From the NCBI GenBank assembly GCA_004352715.1, contig SCFE01000034.1, forward strand, positions 1,678,292 through 1,742,291: a stretch of 64,000 nt of DNA. The letters are read 5' to 3'. This document shows, in pieces, positions 41,059 to 56,000 of the stretch (positions are counted from its first letter, which is position 1; each line of letters starts with the position of its first letter). This stretch comes from Hofstenia miamia (lineage: Eukaryota > Xenacoelomorpha > Acoela). The position numbers were made by a program, and so were the translations under genes. Under the pieces are notes generated by a model. The model saw only the letters and a list, made by a program, of their open reading frames with translations, ran no database searches and was not told the origin of the DNA.

Positions 41059-44000
41059 AATAATAACCCTTGTTTTATCCTCTGAGATGGTTTCTTCAAT
41101 CTTGTCGCGCATTTGTGGAAGCCATGGCGGATCAACAACGTTTTGATTACAAACCCCAAAGAGTGGTGAAGGTTGAGTGAAATCGATTCCAGGCGGAGGA
41201 ATTTTAAAATAATGAATGGCATGTTCCTCCATTTGAGGCCACACTTGGTGACGATTTTGCCAAAGAACTTGAAACCTAAATTTGGTATGTGACAAGAAGA
41301 TAGAAGGATTCATAGTTCGCATGGGTTGTAGTACCCGCAATAACACCCGTTGTTTAGAGCGATTGCAGTAATGTATCAGTTTTGCAATCCTCCACTTTCG
41401 TCTACGCTTCATTATTGGTTAATTAAATTCGATCACAGCATCTAATCAATAAGCCCAAGCTTCGCTTAATTATACAATGAATACAATTCAAATACAATTC
41501 TATATTAATAGATTAACCCAAACATTTTGCCTTAAAAGTCACAAACCGTTTTATTCACATTTTCCTTATTAGGAAATTTGGGAATCCTGCAATTTGGACA
41601 ATTCTATGGGTAAGTTTGTTTCTCTGTTATGATAAAAATTTGCAAAAAATTATTCGTGTTGGGAGTACATCAACATATAGACTTTTTTCAAAGGAAATGC
41701 GATTTTTACAAATGTGTTCAGATAATAAAACGGTCTAAAGTTCATGACAGGAGTAACACACCTCAACTACCTTGTGTTCTGTCAATAGATTATCCAAGTC
41801 GTGTGCGGGTGCGAAGTACGCAAAGTCAAAAGCCGTCGCGTCTCCATCCTGAGATACTTTCAGATTTGAGATATCATTATTATTTAGTGAATTATAATTA
41901 TTTAAAATATTTTTTATGGAAACCATTACAAATTGTAAAAAATGCTTGGGTTGTTTAGGGTTGAATAGATTGCATTTGAGTACTACAAGGAGTTAAGCAA
42001 GGCAACTACAGCAAAGCAAAACCTAAAGCAAAAAATTCAATGATTGAATAGAAACTATTAACTTTGTTGGAGCGATAATCTGAACGTACTGAAATGATAG
42101 ACTAATTTAAAATATTTTATCAAATTAAGGCCTTTGGGAAATGAATGTATTAAATTTAACTGTATACACTAAACGATATGTCAGTACCTCAAAATTGAAG
42201 AAATACGAATCGAAGGATCAGGATCAAGTAATTGCAATGTTAGTAAATCTGCAACTGTATCGTAACTTCTTACTGATGCCAGAAGAAATAATGTAGCTAA
42301 ATGTACCCTCGTTAATTAGAAAACAGAAAATGACAATAGGTACACAGTTTTTTCACTGAAAGACGAGTTTAAATACTTCAAAATCACGTTAGGATCTGCA
42401 AATTGAATCTTAATCAAAAGACTAAAATTTCGAGAATCTTAAATGCTACTCATAAAATATGTATCCTCACTTATTTTTTCTTAAGCCACTACGTTTGTCA
42501 AAAGCCCAACTTAATAGGGTTAACACAAGTTTAGCAATTTGCCAATTTTTGGATGAGTTTTGCACATATCATATAAACAAAACTGTAGAATGCCGAAAGA
42601 TTGCGCCATTATCCATAGCAATAAAGGTTCTTATCCAAAACAGTCTCGATATTCAGTATGTTGAACTGTGGATTAATCGCATACCAGCAGAAGAAGAAAG
42701 TTGGATAGTTGTATCAAGTAGAAGCTGCCATGCTGTGGGGACTACCATTATATACAACTGTTCTGGTAAGATGACTGCAGCTTTGCATAAAGTGGTGAAT
42801 GGTAAGTGCATAAGGCCGTCAGCCTAAATAATTGTAAAATATTCATGGAAAATCATACTTAATGAAACTTTGAATTTAAATATGGTAATAGAAAGAAACC
42901 TTCTTCTGAAGATATTGGGTCATCACCGTGTGCTCCTCTTTACGTTCGCTTGACAGATGAATATTCGTAGAATTGCTTTCAACAGACTGCTTCTTAGTCA
43001 ATGAGCCAGTTTCCTAAACAAATTACACTAAAAACCCAATAACCAAAAATGGCTCTATAAAATACTTGTTTACAATAATTATCGTGACTACTACTTTCCC
43101 CAAGGCTTCATTTGAAAAAGTCTTGAATAATTTATGAACTCCGCGCATGTTTTATCATTATGCAGAAATTATAAAGAACATTAAAAATTAAATGAATATT
43201 GGAATATGGAAGAAAATATTCTTTCAAATGAGTACTAGTTTGCTTTTTATTTGTATAAAAATATCTGAGTATAAAATTCGGAATTTATTTACAAGCCTAT
43301 GATCTGAGAAATGGCTGTATGGTTCTGCAATGTAATGTAAGCATAAGAAAAACGATGAAACGTGCGATGCTACTGTAAACGCATCGATTCTACTTCACTA
43401 AATATTTCAAAACAAATAATAAATTATCAACGTACGTCTTTAGAACGCTTCTTCCTTTCAAACGCCTCTGAAAATTTTCTACCAAATGAATCAAACCTCT
43501 CTCCATAGACAGTACGAAGAGCCCGCATAAGCCTTTGACAACTACGTGTTCGTCGATGATAACAATTTAAATGACAGAACGCTTGATGGTTGCATTCGAA
43601 ATTGCAAGTGTTCATCATCCGAACGATTACCTGAAAAGGTTATGATACAATATTACTATTGCAACCTTAAAACCTTACACAGGCGAAGACAAACTCAATT
43701 AAGACAAAGGGGAGAATAATTCAATAAAGTTCAGATTTAAATATGTTTATAAATATAAGTGCATATGTACGACGACGAAGTTGACAACTTAAATTATAGA
43801 CAGAGAGAAACATATATTCAAATTACAAAGAAGGTTTATGATAAATAGTATTTATTGGCATAAACAAAGCATAATTTATATATTGGGAGATAGTATGTTA
43901 ATAAGAAAGACATACGCCAATCCAAGGCATGTTTTTAGTAAAGTCTAAGTCGAGATCAGATTCTTTGTCATCAGTGACACGAGAAATGCTTTCTCCGGTT

Positions 44001-47000
44001 TCCTCTTCATCCTTCAGCTTTGCAATTGACATACTCCCGGAACGCTTCCTTCCTAAGTCAAATTCGCTTCAGCAACGAATTATAATGAGCTTGATAAACA
44101 AGAATTAAAAAGTTATTTGGTTAGATTACAGAGTTCTGTGGAATCTAGATTTCCTTTGTCACAGTCCCATTTAGTCTCAGTGGATTTGGTCCCTGTCTCA
44201 TGACATTGTCTGGTCCCACAGCTCAAATTTTATTGGTAATAAGTAGATTAGCCGAAAGTGAAGCGAAATATTTGTATGTTTACAAAAAATTAAAAAGATA
44301 TAAACAAAAACATTGCATTATTGAAGGTTATCTAGATTAATACAAACCTGTGTTTATAGTTCTAGTCCCATCAATTTTGGTCCCCACTCCCATTAAGTTT
44401 ATTAATCCCAGGTTCTAGTCCTATGGAACAAGACGGTCTCGCAGAACCTTATTAAGTTATCAGACACTTTAATCCCAATTGAAAGTTGAATTTAGTACAA
44501 TTATACTCACAAAAGCCAGTAGGTTTTTAAATATGCTATTATATATTTTCTTATTTTAATATAACATTGACACAGTCAAGTGAGTTAGAAACCAATGACA
44601 AAGCAATAAATTTAAGAAATTAGCAAGGTATTAAAAGGTTAAACTAAAGTGCATCAATTAAACTTAAATCAATTTGCTTACCCAATGCTTGATGATAACG
44701 AAAACTACTTGTATTTGGTGCATGACGTCGAAGGAGTTTGTTCCCTGATGATGATGGCGGATCTTTTTCAACAATGGATTTTTTCATTTGTGAGGCTGAC
44801 TGCTTTCGAGTAGCGATTTTCGATGCTGAACTTACGTATTAAAAATGATAAGCCGTTTAAAACCTTACTTTTTTCCTCCGAAATTGCACTGACGCTACTT
44901 AATGAAACACTGTCGTCATCATCGATGGCGAAGCTAATTTTGCGATCTAAAAGAAACTAAGCATTTACAACCCAGCAATTCTACTGCATACGCTAGTAAT
45001 GTTAACAAAATTCATCTCATAGTAACAAAATAAAAACTACGAAATTCGTGTAAATTTCAAAACAAAGCAAAAAATTAAATTGAATTTTAATTGAAAGTGG
45101 TACATAGCAAGTTGTTGAGTAAACCTCGAGAATATTGCTGAAAATGTCAATCTAAAAAATTTCAAGTCACAAAACCCAAAGTTATGACTTGAAATCCTAG
45201 AACAACTTTCAAGTTTCAACAGCACGCATGTCATTTCCATGACATTAGCATTGAATGGCGTTCAAATAAATAAATAGCTACAATTGCATATTGAAAATTA
45301 TATAACGAAGTAAAAATTAAAATAGTTCAGGATAATAGACCAAAAAAATATAAATCAAATCGAAAACACTTTTTAATTTTTTTTAGTAATTACATAATAT
45401 TTGGAACTACTAAGAAATCGAAAAGATCAAAAAGTACCAGACTCCATCGTAGTAGCACTACTGTCATTGTTGGAACTTGTTCGACGTATAAGATCCTGCT
45501 TCTCTGCACTCAAACTACTTGCTTGGTCAACATCACTAGTAAAATCACGCGCAGATTTGTGTCTAAGTTTGGGTACGTGTTGATAAAATTCCCTCATATA
45601 CGATGTTATTTCAAGTAGAGTTAGACAAGCTGTCATTTGAAGACAATATGGCGTTGCTTCTCCAGTAGGATTAACAAGCACTAAAACTGAAATGCTAACC
45701 CAAAATTCTATGAGGCAAAAAATATTTCAATATGTTAATCTGAGAGGTTTATTAAATAAAAAATTCAAAATGAATTTTAACATACTTTACAACAACTTAT
45801 AAGATGCAGAAGAAGGACTGAAAAATCTCAATAAAATTTAGTCTGCGATGTGCTTTGATATTTTCACTGCATATCAAGGGTAATATGCGAAAACTGAAAC
45901 TATGTAAAAATTGCATTTAGCACATGATTACAGTTTCAGAACTGTCCAAAAATGTTTGTGATAAAAATTTCCATTTTGAATTGTGTTTGTGTAATTTTTA
46001 ATCAATCTTGATTTACAAAACTAAAGACGATTGTAGATTTCGATAATTGCAAATAAACCAACTATTTAAAATTACTATCATACAGATGCAAATCATGCTA
46101 CTTAGAAAAAATTCCAAGACTATACATTTCAAATGTTTTCAATTTCAAAAAAAATGTGAAAAGGGAAATGACACAAATAGCGCAGAATAATGTGGCAGCC
46201 ATACAATGTAGAGTAGAGTACATTTAATGAGGAGATACCTCTGTTAGAAAAACTTGATTTATTGCCTGCTTGTATTTTCTATGTTTACAAACATCAAGAA
46301 TTTACACTTGTCAAAAATCAGTGTCCTGGTAATCAGTTTGTAAAACTAGTTCATAAAAACTAGAGATGCACTCGAAGAGGTATGGCATCCACCATCAAAA
46401 ATTTGGGTTTATCGCGTCTAGCTAATTACGCCGGCATAGACAAAGACAAATTGAACGTTGGATTTGCTTTATTGAATGAATTTATGGTAATATCGACATG
46501 CACACAATTTCGAAATTACGTAAAATTTCTTGGAATTCAATCAATGAATTTGATTGATGGAATTCAAGTCCCCGTAGTTTAAATAAATAGACATCTTAAA
46601 AACAACTCATCAAATTAAGAGAATTTAAAATATAAACGCTTACAATCATCCAGAAAATCTTCATCATCGTCTTCTTTTCGAATTTTCATTCTTAGATGTT
46701 CATCTGTGATGGGATTTTGAGTTTGTGTTTGTGACTTTTCTTCAATAGTGAGCAATTCATCAAGCCGCTTTGCAATTGCCTACAAGATGCCAATGAAAAT
46801 AACAGTACATACATTTTTATGACCTGACAATTTAAATCCTTAGAATTTCCAAAATTTATATGAAATTCTATAAAAATAAAGACAGTAGGTTTCAAAAGGG
46901 CATGCTATACAATAAAACCAGTTACACTAAAATGACTTTACATACCACTGCCCATAAGTAGAAAAGTTTGGTAGCATTTTTCTGATAATCTAATTGTTTT

Positions 47001-50000
47001 TTGTAGCCAGCGTGAGCATCCTTTTTGCCTGAAAGAATGCGGGTTCGACGAAAAGCAGGTGTATCATAGCGGATCCAATCTGGCCAATCACCCTTTGCGC
47101 AGCGATGGACAAAAAGTGAACATTCAGCGTACATAGCTGCACGTGCAACTATTGGCGATTTCTAAAAAGATACGATTTTATTTTATTGACAAATATTTTG
47201 TCCATAAAAAATTCGTTAAAAACCATTTGCTAACAGTTTTTCTTGCTTCAATACTCTTTATAAGTCTTGAGGCTACTATTTGAAGTGAAAATAATCGCAT
47301 GTATAAATTTTTGATGCTGTGCATAAGCAAATAATTACAAGAACTTTCCAAATAATACAACTAACCATTTATTTTAGCTTAGTTTTGTTCTTGTTTAAAA
47401 AATAGAATTTATCTTAAAATTAGTTTATCCCTTATTTCAAAAACTAGAATTCATATTAAAAATGTTCACATGCGAATTTAAATGAGTAAATAGTACGAAT
47501 CAACATTTTACTTAAACTATTCGATCCAAGCAGAGTAAGACTTCATCGAATGTTGTTAACGTAACTTGAAGTCTACAACATATTTACATACGTCATCCTA
47601 ACAATCGGAACTGTAGAACCACTTATTTTAAAGATAAAAACACTGTAAAGGTGTTAGAATACCTTCATATATCGTTTTCAGTAAATCAGAATTGTAAACT
47701 CCAATACTTGGTTGGGCAAAATGAAAAAATTGTAAACATAGTAAAAAAAATTAAAAATGCGATTGTAACGTATAATACTTACTAAAACAAGTGCTGCAGC
47801 TAGGAACTGTGGATCTGGAACAGTTCCTGGATGACAAGAATCCATTAGTAGATTGAGTCTTTGCATACCCAAACGAATCACTTCAATATTAACTACTCTC
47901 TTCTCACGTACGGAATTCGCGTCAGAATGAATGGAATCGTCTGTATCAATGCAACCACTGTGATCGAAATCAACTAAATAGAAGATAACTAAAGAGCGCC
48001 CATATATATTCGATAGCTCACTGCTTTATACAAACTCAGAGAAAAAATATTGCATTTAGACTTATAAAGTGGCAACATAAATTCGATAATTGTGAACTGT
48101 TAGAACGATTAGGGCTGTAAACAAAGCGTCGATTTTCAACGAATGGAAATTTTGTCGTTTAACTTTGATACAAATTTCAAAAAATTAAAGTGAAATCTTA
48201 TTTTGAATGTTATTTTGATGGCCATTTAAGGCCTGCATATATAAAATATAATTTAACATGGAGTTTTTGAAGAGATTGTGCAGAGGTTTTGTAATTGACG
48301 AATGAAAAAACAGGCAAAATACTATACTACGTTAAGCATAGTTTCTGTCAGTTGCTATAAATACAAATACGAACAATCTTAAAGAAAATTATGTCTCGGT
48401 ACACAGTTCAGGATGGCATCAGTTTGTGCCAGTTGTACACTTAAAAAACGAATCTGATCACGGTTAGTGATGCGGATTCACATTAGAGGGTACAATATTG
48501 ACAACTGCTAAGAAATGTGATTTTAGTCAAGAACATTTGAGTTATAAAAACAATTTTTACTAATTAACACTGAAACATTTATAAACATTTATTTTTTAAA
48601 TCTTATCAGTAATCAGGATTTAAAAAATTCAATGTTTGTGGATTGCTGAGTTTCCCTGCCATATTCCTTGCAGAATGGTATTTGATTAGTTGAATTAATG
48701 ACAGTAGGTATAAAACGATTAGATGGCAATTAAGCAGTGTTGTTTTGTACATATTTACTCGTAGTAATTTGCATTCCGACATCTGCTACCCTCAGTGCAT
48801 GTGATAAAGTTCGAAAACAATATTTTTAATCATTGTTAATGAATTGAATAAATCAGCGTACAATTAGAAAAGTCTTCTTTATCAGGCTCAGAAGTAGCTA
48901 CGTCTCTTTTCAACTTCTTCTTTAACTTGAGAAAGAATTTACTTTTATCATCTTCGGATTTTTTCCGGAATTGCTGAGCAGCAACCAATGACAAAGAGGG
49001 TCCGTATTCGGAAGGCTTATGAAAGATTACTTTACGTCGTTCTGTCAGTCGCTTATTGCTTAAGGGTTGATATTCGCTGTTGTCGGCGTCATCTCCACTT
49101 GCCATTGATTTCCGAAATTCTAAATAAGTGCATAAAAGAAATCGAAAATTGTGAACCGAATACGATTAAATATTGTTTTTCACACCAAATTACTACACCA
49201 GTAGCAAGCAAAATCTGTGCAAATTTAAGCACTAAATGATTCAGCACAATATGTAGTGAATTTGCATTGAAAAATTTGAAAGTACCAATATGCAACGTTG
49301 ACTGGTCTTTACTAATTGCTCTTCAAAAACAGAAAATCAATGACTTAATAGTATATTGAAACAAATAAATCTAGGCTGAACCTTGATGTTGAATTTTAAG
49401 ATATATTATAGAATTTGCGTCAGTTAATTCAAAATAGGAAATAGAAATTTTTAGAGATGGGAAAATCGCCGCTAGATAGAAGCACGAACTGTGCTAAGTT
49501 AATCGGGAGAAAACTATTTAAGCGTAGTAAGCACCTTTATTTTTTCAACAATTTAGAATAATGCAAATAATCAATTCGGTGGCAGTCACGAAATTAGTTG
49601 GTGATGAATTTATCATATCCAATGTTCAAGGAAATTCCCTATAGTTTAGAGTTAACTCTAAATGAACCACTATATATGCAATGGCAGGAAAGTTCTTGTG
49701 AGGTTATATTTTTAACAGCATGACTGAACTTTTTAGTAAAAATTTATAAAATGGACTAATATGGAAAGTAATTTTAGAATGAAATGTAAGATCTATTAGA
49801 TAAAATCTTCAACAGCATGCATAAACATCATATTGATCTTAACTATAAGAAATTTAAAATTTCGTAGATATTTAATGCAGTCCCTGAAACATGACATTCT
49901 GATGAGTGTGCTTGGTGAAATCTTGCGTCCAAATATCTAAAAAGGTGCAACTGTGACCAAAAATATTTCAATTGGTGAGGACCTATTAACCTTAAGGCGA

Positions 50001-53000
50001 GTACGAGATTCATTGCGTAAGTTTATCATTATTAACAAATATAACTATTGGAAACTGCATCCGAATAAACTTTTCCAAAATACTGATGAGCAAATCTTTG
50101 TTAATTGCTAATAAAAAGATAAATATGAATGAATAAAAAATTACATATTCTTGATAATTATAATTTATATGTATAGTAAATAAAACACTCTATGTGTATC
50201 CAAATAAAATTTTGAAATATCCAGAAACCCCCTACAAATCTTTTATGCAAAATGGCTTTTCTGCACTTTGCAACTTTTTAACTGATAACGAAAAAGATGT
50301 CAAGCCTCAATTGGTGCAAGTCAAAAGAAGGTTCCTTCTTGATGGATCGAATCTTTTTGACTTCTAGAGAATGCTCAAATGACGAATGAAAACTTTTGTC
50401 AAAAAGCATTGGTCTTTCTGAGAATAGTGGGAATTAATAAATAGTGAATGAATTCCACATTAAACGGGAATAAAAGTGCATAAGGGAATTTCACTCTTAA
50501 AAATATGAGAGGAGCTAAGTAAAAACAACGAAATGTAGTGATAAAAAAGCATACAGAAATAACACTTAACAAACCTTTATTCACTTCCAAAGAACCTGAA
50601 AAGTAAAAAAAACAGTTGGAAACAGATAGAATGAGACAAATAGTTACAAACCTTTTCCAATGTCTGAGTTGCCTACAACAAGTAAAACATTAATGCGTAA
50701 AATTAGATGTTCGCCACTTCCACACGATAGTAACAACACTCAGTAGATGCACGGGGAGCCTCTTGCGAATTTGGCCCGCAACAATTTTCCCAGTTAAATT
50801 ATACATTCGCCTAGTTGGTTAAGATAGGAGCAAAAATTAGCCAAAATAATTAGTCGCTAGTAGTCTAAAATTTCAATATTACAGTACGTCACAAAACTGG
50901 AACCAGAGATGAGCGGTGATAGTGGTTCGGCTACAAAGAAACAAATAACTGTTAGGTCTAAAACAGAATCGGGTACAGTACAGGGCCAATACAGAAATAC
51001 CAAATTTGTGGCATGGTAAATGAGAGGTTCAAAAAAATTAATTTTTTGCTTTGAACAGCAGCTTTTGTTGTAAATGTTATAACTTTAAAAACACAGATAT
51101 GGATTTCTGAATGTCACAATTTCTAATTTTGGAAACAATCCGATCTGAAGTACGAAGGATACTAGTTTCAGATTTAGCAAATTGACCCGGGTCTCATCTC
51201 TGATTTAAACCACTATGAGATACGTAATCAGATACTTACAATAAAAATGCATACTATAGCAAAGGTTGGGGGTTTAAAGATGCGGTAAACTACTTCATAA
51301 GCAGAATATTGTCGAAAGGTTTACAAAAATATACATCCAACATGAATAATAATATGAAAAGTATAGACTTCTTAAAGATGGTCATGTCTCAACTTAAAAT
51401 GAAGTACTTAATTTTTCAAATAGTGATACAAGCACTCCTTTCGCATTACAATAAACTCCATTCAAGTTTATGCAAACAGTATTAACAAAATTGTAAGCAA
51501 TATAACATGATATTTATAAAAAGTTCTTACTTCCAAGAAAACTCAGTTTAGACTGCTTCCGCTCGTCCTGCGAAGTCGAATCCAACTTAAATGATGAATC
51601 TTTGATTGCACCACTCTCTACATCTTCGAAGCTGTCACTACTGACAGATTGCGGTCCTGACGGCCTAAAATACCTTATCAAATTATCAAAATTGAACGAA
51701 TAAAACGATTTATGAATGTTATGAAGGCAAATGTACCACTGCAACTGTTTAACACGACAACACGGTTAAATCCAAACATCGAACAGACCTGGGGGAAAGT
51801 AACTATGTGGATAATTCGCCAAAGTTGTCTAAGCTTCTGTTTGAAATTCCAATTTAAGAATATATTTTATTAACGTGAATGCCGCAAATAGATTGTTTTT
51901 ACTATTTTAAAGTCGAATTTCAAAAACCTTGATATTAGTACTTAAAATGCCTTGCCCCACTCACTATGATTCTCCGAGAACTTTTTGCACTTCAGTGCCT
52001 CGTACACTGCTGAGGCTGTGAAAGAACACCGTAAAAACAGTTAACATACTCATTGATTTGTAACGCAACTGTTGCTTCACGAGACACTGGAATTCCAAAA
52101 ATAATTCTAAAAAGATTGTTCACAAGCAACTAGAAGATGTGCCACATCACTTGCGCGCGTTTAAGAGCGCAAGGCAAGTGATTATAAAAATACAATAAAT
52201 TTTTTCAATTTTTTCATTGACAAAATGTCAGAAGAATCCAAACTTTTACAGCAGTTCAATGTGAAGTGATGATGCACACCTCTTGCTCCAGACTCATAAA
52301 TGTGGGATATAGCTATCATGCACTATTTCCTTACATCCCTAAAAATCGCATCGCAAAGAAATCTTCCATAATGGAGACCGTTATCCCCTACTGTTGCAGG
52401 CACACCTTATTCCAAACTTACGCAACAAGCGAATGATGCATAAAATTATATTTCAGCAGCCACATTGAATAAATATGGCCACCATATTCACCAGATCAAT
52501 CATCAGTAAATGGTTGTAGTCTATACTGAAGACGGTGTGCCTTTTTGTAATCCACTAACAATCGTTGCTCAAGAAATTAAGGCAATATAACCCGATTAAT
52601 TGCTAAACAGCTACGAAAGGAGCATCCAAGAACCCCATGTATTAAGATAATGTATGACTTTCAATTGCTTCATGAATTTATGACTACCATGTATATACCA
52701 TAAATTCGACAATACGTAAAAGATAAAAATCGAAACTTATTGCTATCTGCGCCAATGGAAAAACGGGTAGTTTACGTGGCTTACTTTGTATTTACCTAAA
52801 ATATTTAAATTTTTACAAATTATGAATGTAACCATGTGCTCATACATTAAGAATATCAAACAGGTTAATTTTGTTTCGTTTAAATCAGTCGTAATTGCTA
52901 TATAAGTAAGGGTGAAGTACCCAAAACTCGTGATACTAGCCTAAGATACTAACAGCCACTGAAAGCATTTTTTAACCTAAGCTTCCCAGTGTGAGCTTGA

Positions 53001-56000
53001 ACATACGATTTTCCACATTTTCACGCAATTCTCTACGAGTGTATAAAGAAACTTGGGAAATCTATTGGTGATGGAAATCTGATAGAAATTTTTCCTGTGT
53101 CGGAAGCAGTTGAAAATAATTTTCAAATAAATTTCCGATTTTAAAAACTTTCAAATTCTCCAAATAACTAATGTTCCGAGATTAAAAGAGGTCTAAATTC
53201 CTGGGAAGAACTACCAAATTTAGTTATTTCTTTTTGTGTAGATAAACCACACAAGTTCTATTGAGGTGCGTCATGTGCAATGTCAGGGTTTGCTACGCGC
53301 CTTTGTGTGGCCACAATGAGACAAGGTTTTAAAATTTAAATGAAAGAAGCGACAGTCCTCCATCCCATGTCCTTTTTAGATTTTGCATCTATTTCTTAGT
53401 TAATGATTCATATCATTTAATTTTGTTTAAACAAACTATCTTTGATTTCAAACAAAATTTCTGCTAGATCTACGATTAAGAGTTATCAGAAAGAAAAGTG
53501 GAAATGGAAAACCAACATGTGCGAAGTTCCAATACATAGTGTCGCTTGCTCAATAATATAATAAAGTGCTAATGGGCATTTGTCTTTATGTTTAATGATT
53601 AAACTTCCATATTATGCATTTGTAAGGAAAATTTAAATTTTTCATTATAAGCCTTCCTATTGACCTAAAATTGATAGATGTAAAAAATAATAAATATTTA
53701 ATGATAAGTCTTAAACAGTTAAAATCTGAGTATAAAGTTAGTCTACTGTGTCAACTGGGACTCTGCGCGAACAGATGTATAGAATGCAGTCCCTTTGGAT
53801 TTTAGACGAAAATGACTAAATATATTAGTAAAATTCTGAAATCCACTGTCTCAGTCGTATTGGATATTTGCAAAGGACTCAAGGGTCAATATTCGTAGAG
53901 TAATACTTCACGGAACTGTATCAGTCAAAATACTAGACTAGACACACAATTGAAGAGTCTCCAAAAATAAAGAAAATCTGTAGTATAATAGACAATATTT
54001 TTAGTATAAAAAAGAACTATCGATTCTCTAAATACTGAAATCAGTTAAGATATAGCCATGGACGTATAAAGTAACATACTATGTAAGAAATAGTCAGAAG
54101 TCACTAGAGTTCTTTATGCAAGAAGAAAGTATGTATCACAAAAACCAAAAAAATGCAAGATATAATTTCACAAACGCTTAATTTGATTTGTCACAAAATC
54201 ATTTCGTTTATTGGGTTATTTGTAGGCTTACCTGTATAGATTTGAGTAGGCATTTACATGAATATCGATGCCATAGTCTTTTTCAATTGAATCGAGCATT
54301 CCACTAAACGCAACTAAGCGAAAGAGACTGCCCTGGTGTTCACGAGTGTATTGCATAAGATGTCTTAAATCACCAATCAATTGCTAAATTAGATATTACA
54401 CATTAAAATCAGTTTAACTAAACACATTTGAAAAATTCATTAAGCTAGTAAGTTGGGCAAAATGAATGGATGATATCACACGATATGAGAAAAAGGTAGA
54501 AAAATTCTTAATAGATTTACCCATTGGGCGAAGGAAATACAAAATATACTTAAAAATATATAGCTTTTGACGCTTGAATAGCAAGGATGTACATATGTTG
54601 GGTAAATCCCCGCCGATTGAGTGTAAGTCCACATTAATGTCGTTGTGGTTGAAGGTTATGTATGACATAAGCTACAAAGTGTTGGTGCAAGTCAAGGAGT
54701 ACATAATAGCACGACATGACACTGAAAATTTGATTTAAAACTTGAGGACTGGCTCAATATTTTGTATTTTCTTATCAAAATGATATTGTTTATACACAAT
54801 GAAATTTATAGCATTTAGTTGCATTTAAAATATACAAGATCACTATATAGATAATAACTACATCATTATTGTAATACGAAATCATTATTTAGTAAATAAA
54901 GTAAAATGTTACAGGCAAAATAACATGTAAATTATGTTTTGATTGAAAAGCATTATAAAATATATTCATTTTACAAAATATAAATTGATTATGTTATGTA
55001 CATTCTAACTTTCTAGCACGACTTTGCTGTGCCCTAATCAAAACCGAAAGTCCTTTAAGAAAAATATTAACCAATTTCATAATACAGATTTTGGTGTGTA
55101 ACTAAAATGAACTATATCACCAATTTCTTGAAGACAATTAAATAAACTATTTCGGCAATATTGCGTTATAGATTTGGTAAAATATGAGTAGCAGTGAAAC
55201 ACATATTCAACAAAACCATGTGACGGATGATGTAATCCTCTTCGGTTTAAATTAGTAAAATAGACATCGGAGTCAGACGGATGTTCAGGTAATAATACGG
55301 CATTTCTGTTGAAGCAACATATCCAGAAATATAATTATTATGTACTCATTGGTGCAAGTTGGGCATGGACACTCAAAATTTGAGTCTCAAACAGTCAAAT
55401 CAGATATGTATCCATGAAATTAAGCAAATACTAGCAGTTTGTATCAATCTGGTTTCAATATTGTGATAATAATTGATACTAAATATGGGACAGCAATTTA
55501 GATTAAAGTTGGGAAAAGTTGTCTTCCTGCCTGCTATTTCACTGGATACAAAGCCTACTAAGAACCTAAGAAATTAGATACACGAATGGCCCGAACAATA
55601 AATGACATAATTTCATCATTCCATGTCATCAAAATAGAATTGCTTAAATCATTGGTACAATCGATTGCATGTCGATTTGATGCCATTATATACATTTTCC
55701 TTGAATTCAAAATGATTTTAAACAAAAACAAATTATTTTTAATTACGTATATAATGCATCTAAAGATAGTAAAGCAACTATTCTGATGCGGCTACAATAA
55801 AAAGAAGATTAGAATATCAAAATAATAGTAATAATAATCCAAGGATCTTGCAAAGAAAATAACTTTTACTAAAATGTTATAGGAAATATAGCAAAAACCG
55901 AGTGCAAAACGAATGACAACTCTGTAAAAATATTCTTAAAAGCCTGTAGACAACTAAATATTCCAGAATTTGGCACAGCAGAATAGATCAGGTGCGGGTA

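Larger units (their letters stand above)
40512..41756 (+). repeat. 1,245-bp assembly duplication, copy 2
   Basis: Second copy of 39266-40510. Removing one copy restores a normal exon 21-22-23-24 order with correct phases. Confidence 0.92.

Noticed and set aside
39284-41063. True tandem duplication of two UNC80 exons as a biological novelty
   Set aside because: Apparent perfect identity through non-coding sequence, the single N at the join and out-of-phase splicing all favour an assembly artefact.
41758-41850. Minus-strand open stretch GDATAFDFAYFAPAHDLDNL with AG and GT bounds between exons 21 and 22
   Set aside because: It is not in phase with exon 21 (would hit a stop), and exons 21 and 22 join directly and match the vertebrate protein without it.
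42459-42827. 122-codon plus-strand frame
   Set aside because: It is the shadow of UNC80 exon 20 on the other strand; the minus-strand reading matches the family.
46382-46582. 66-codon plus-strand frame
   Set aside because: No recognisable domain and no context; likely a chance frame in an intron.
48836-49105. A separate small gene starting at the ATG of MASGDDADNSEY
   Set aside because: The ATG lies inside UNC80 exon 10, which has a good acceptor upstream and joins both neighbours in phase.
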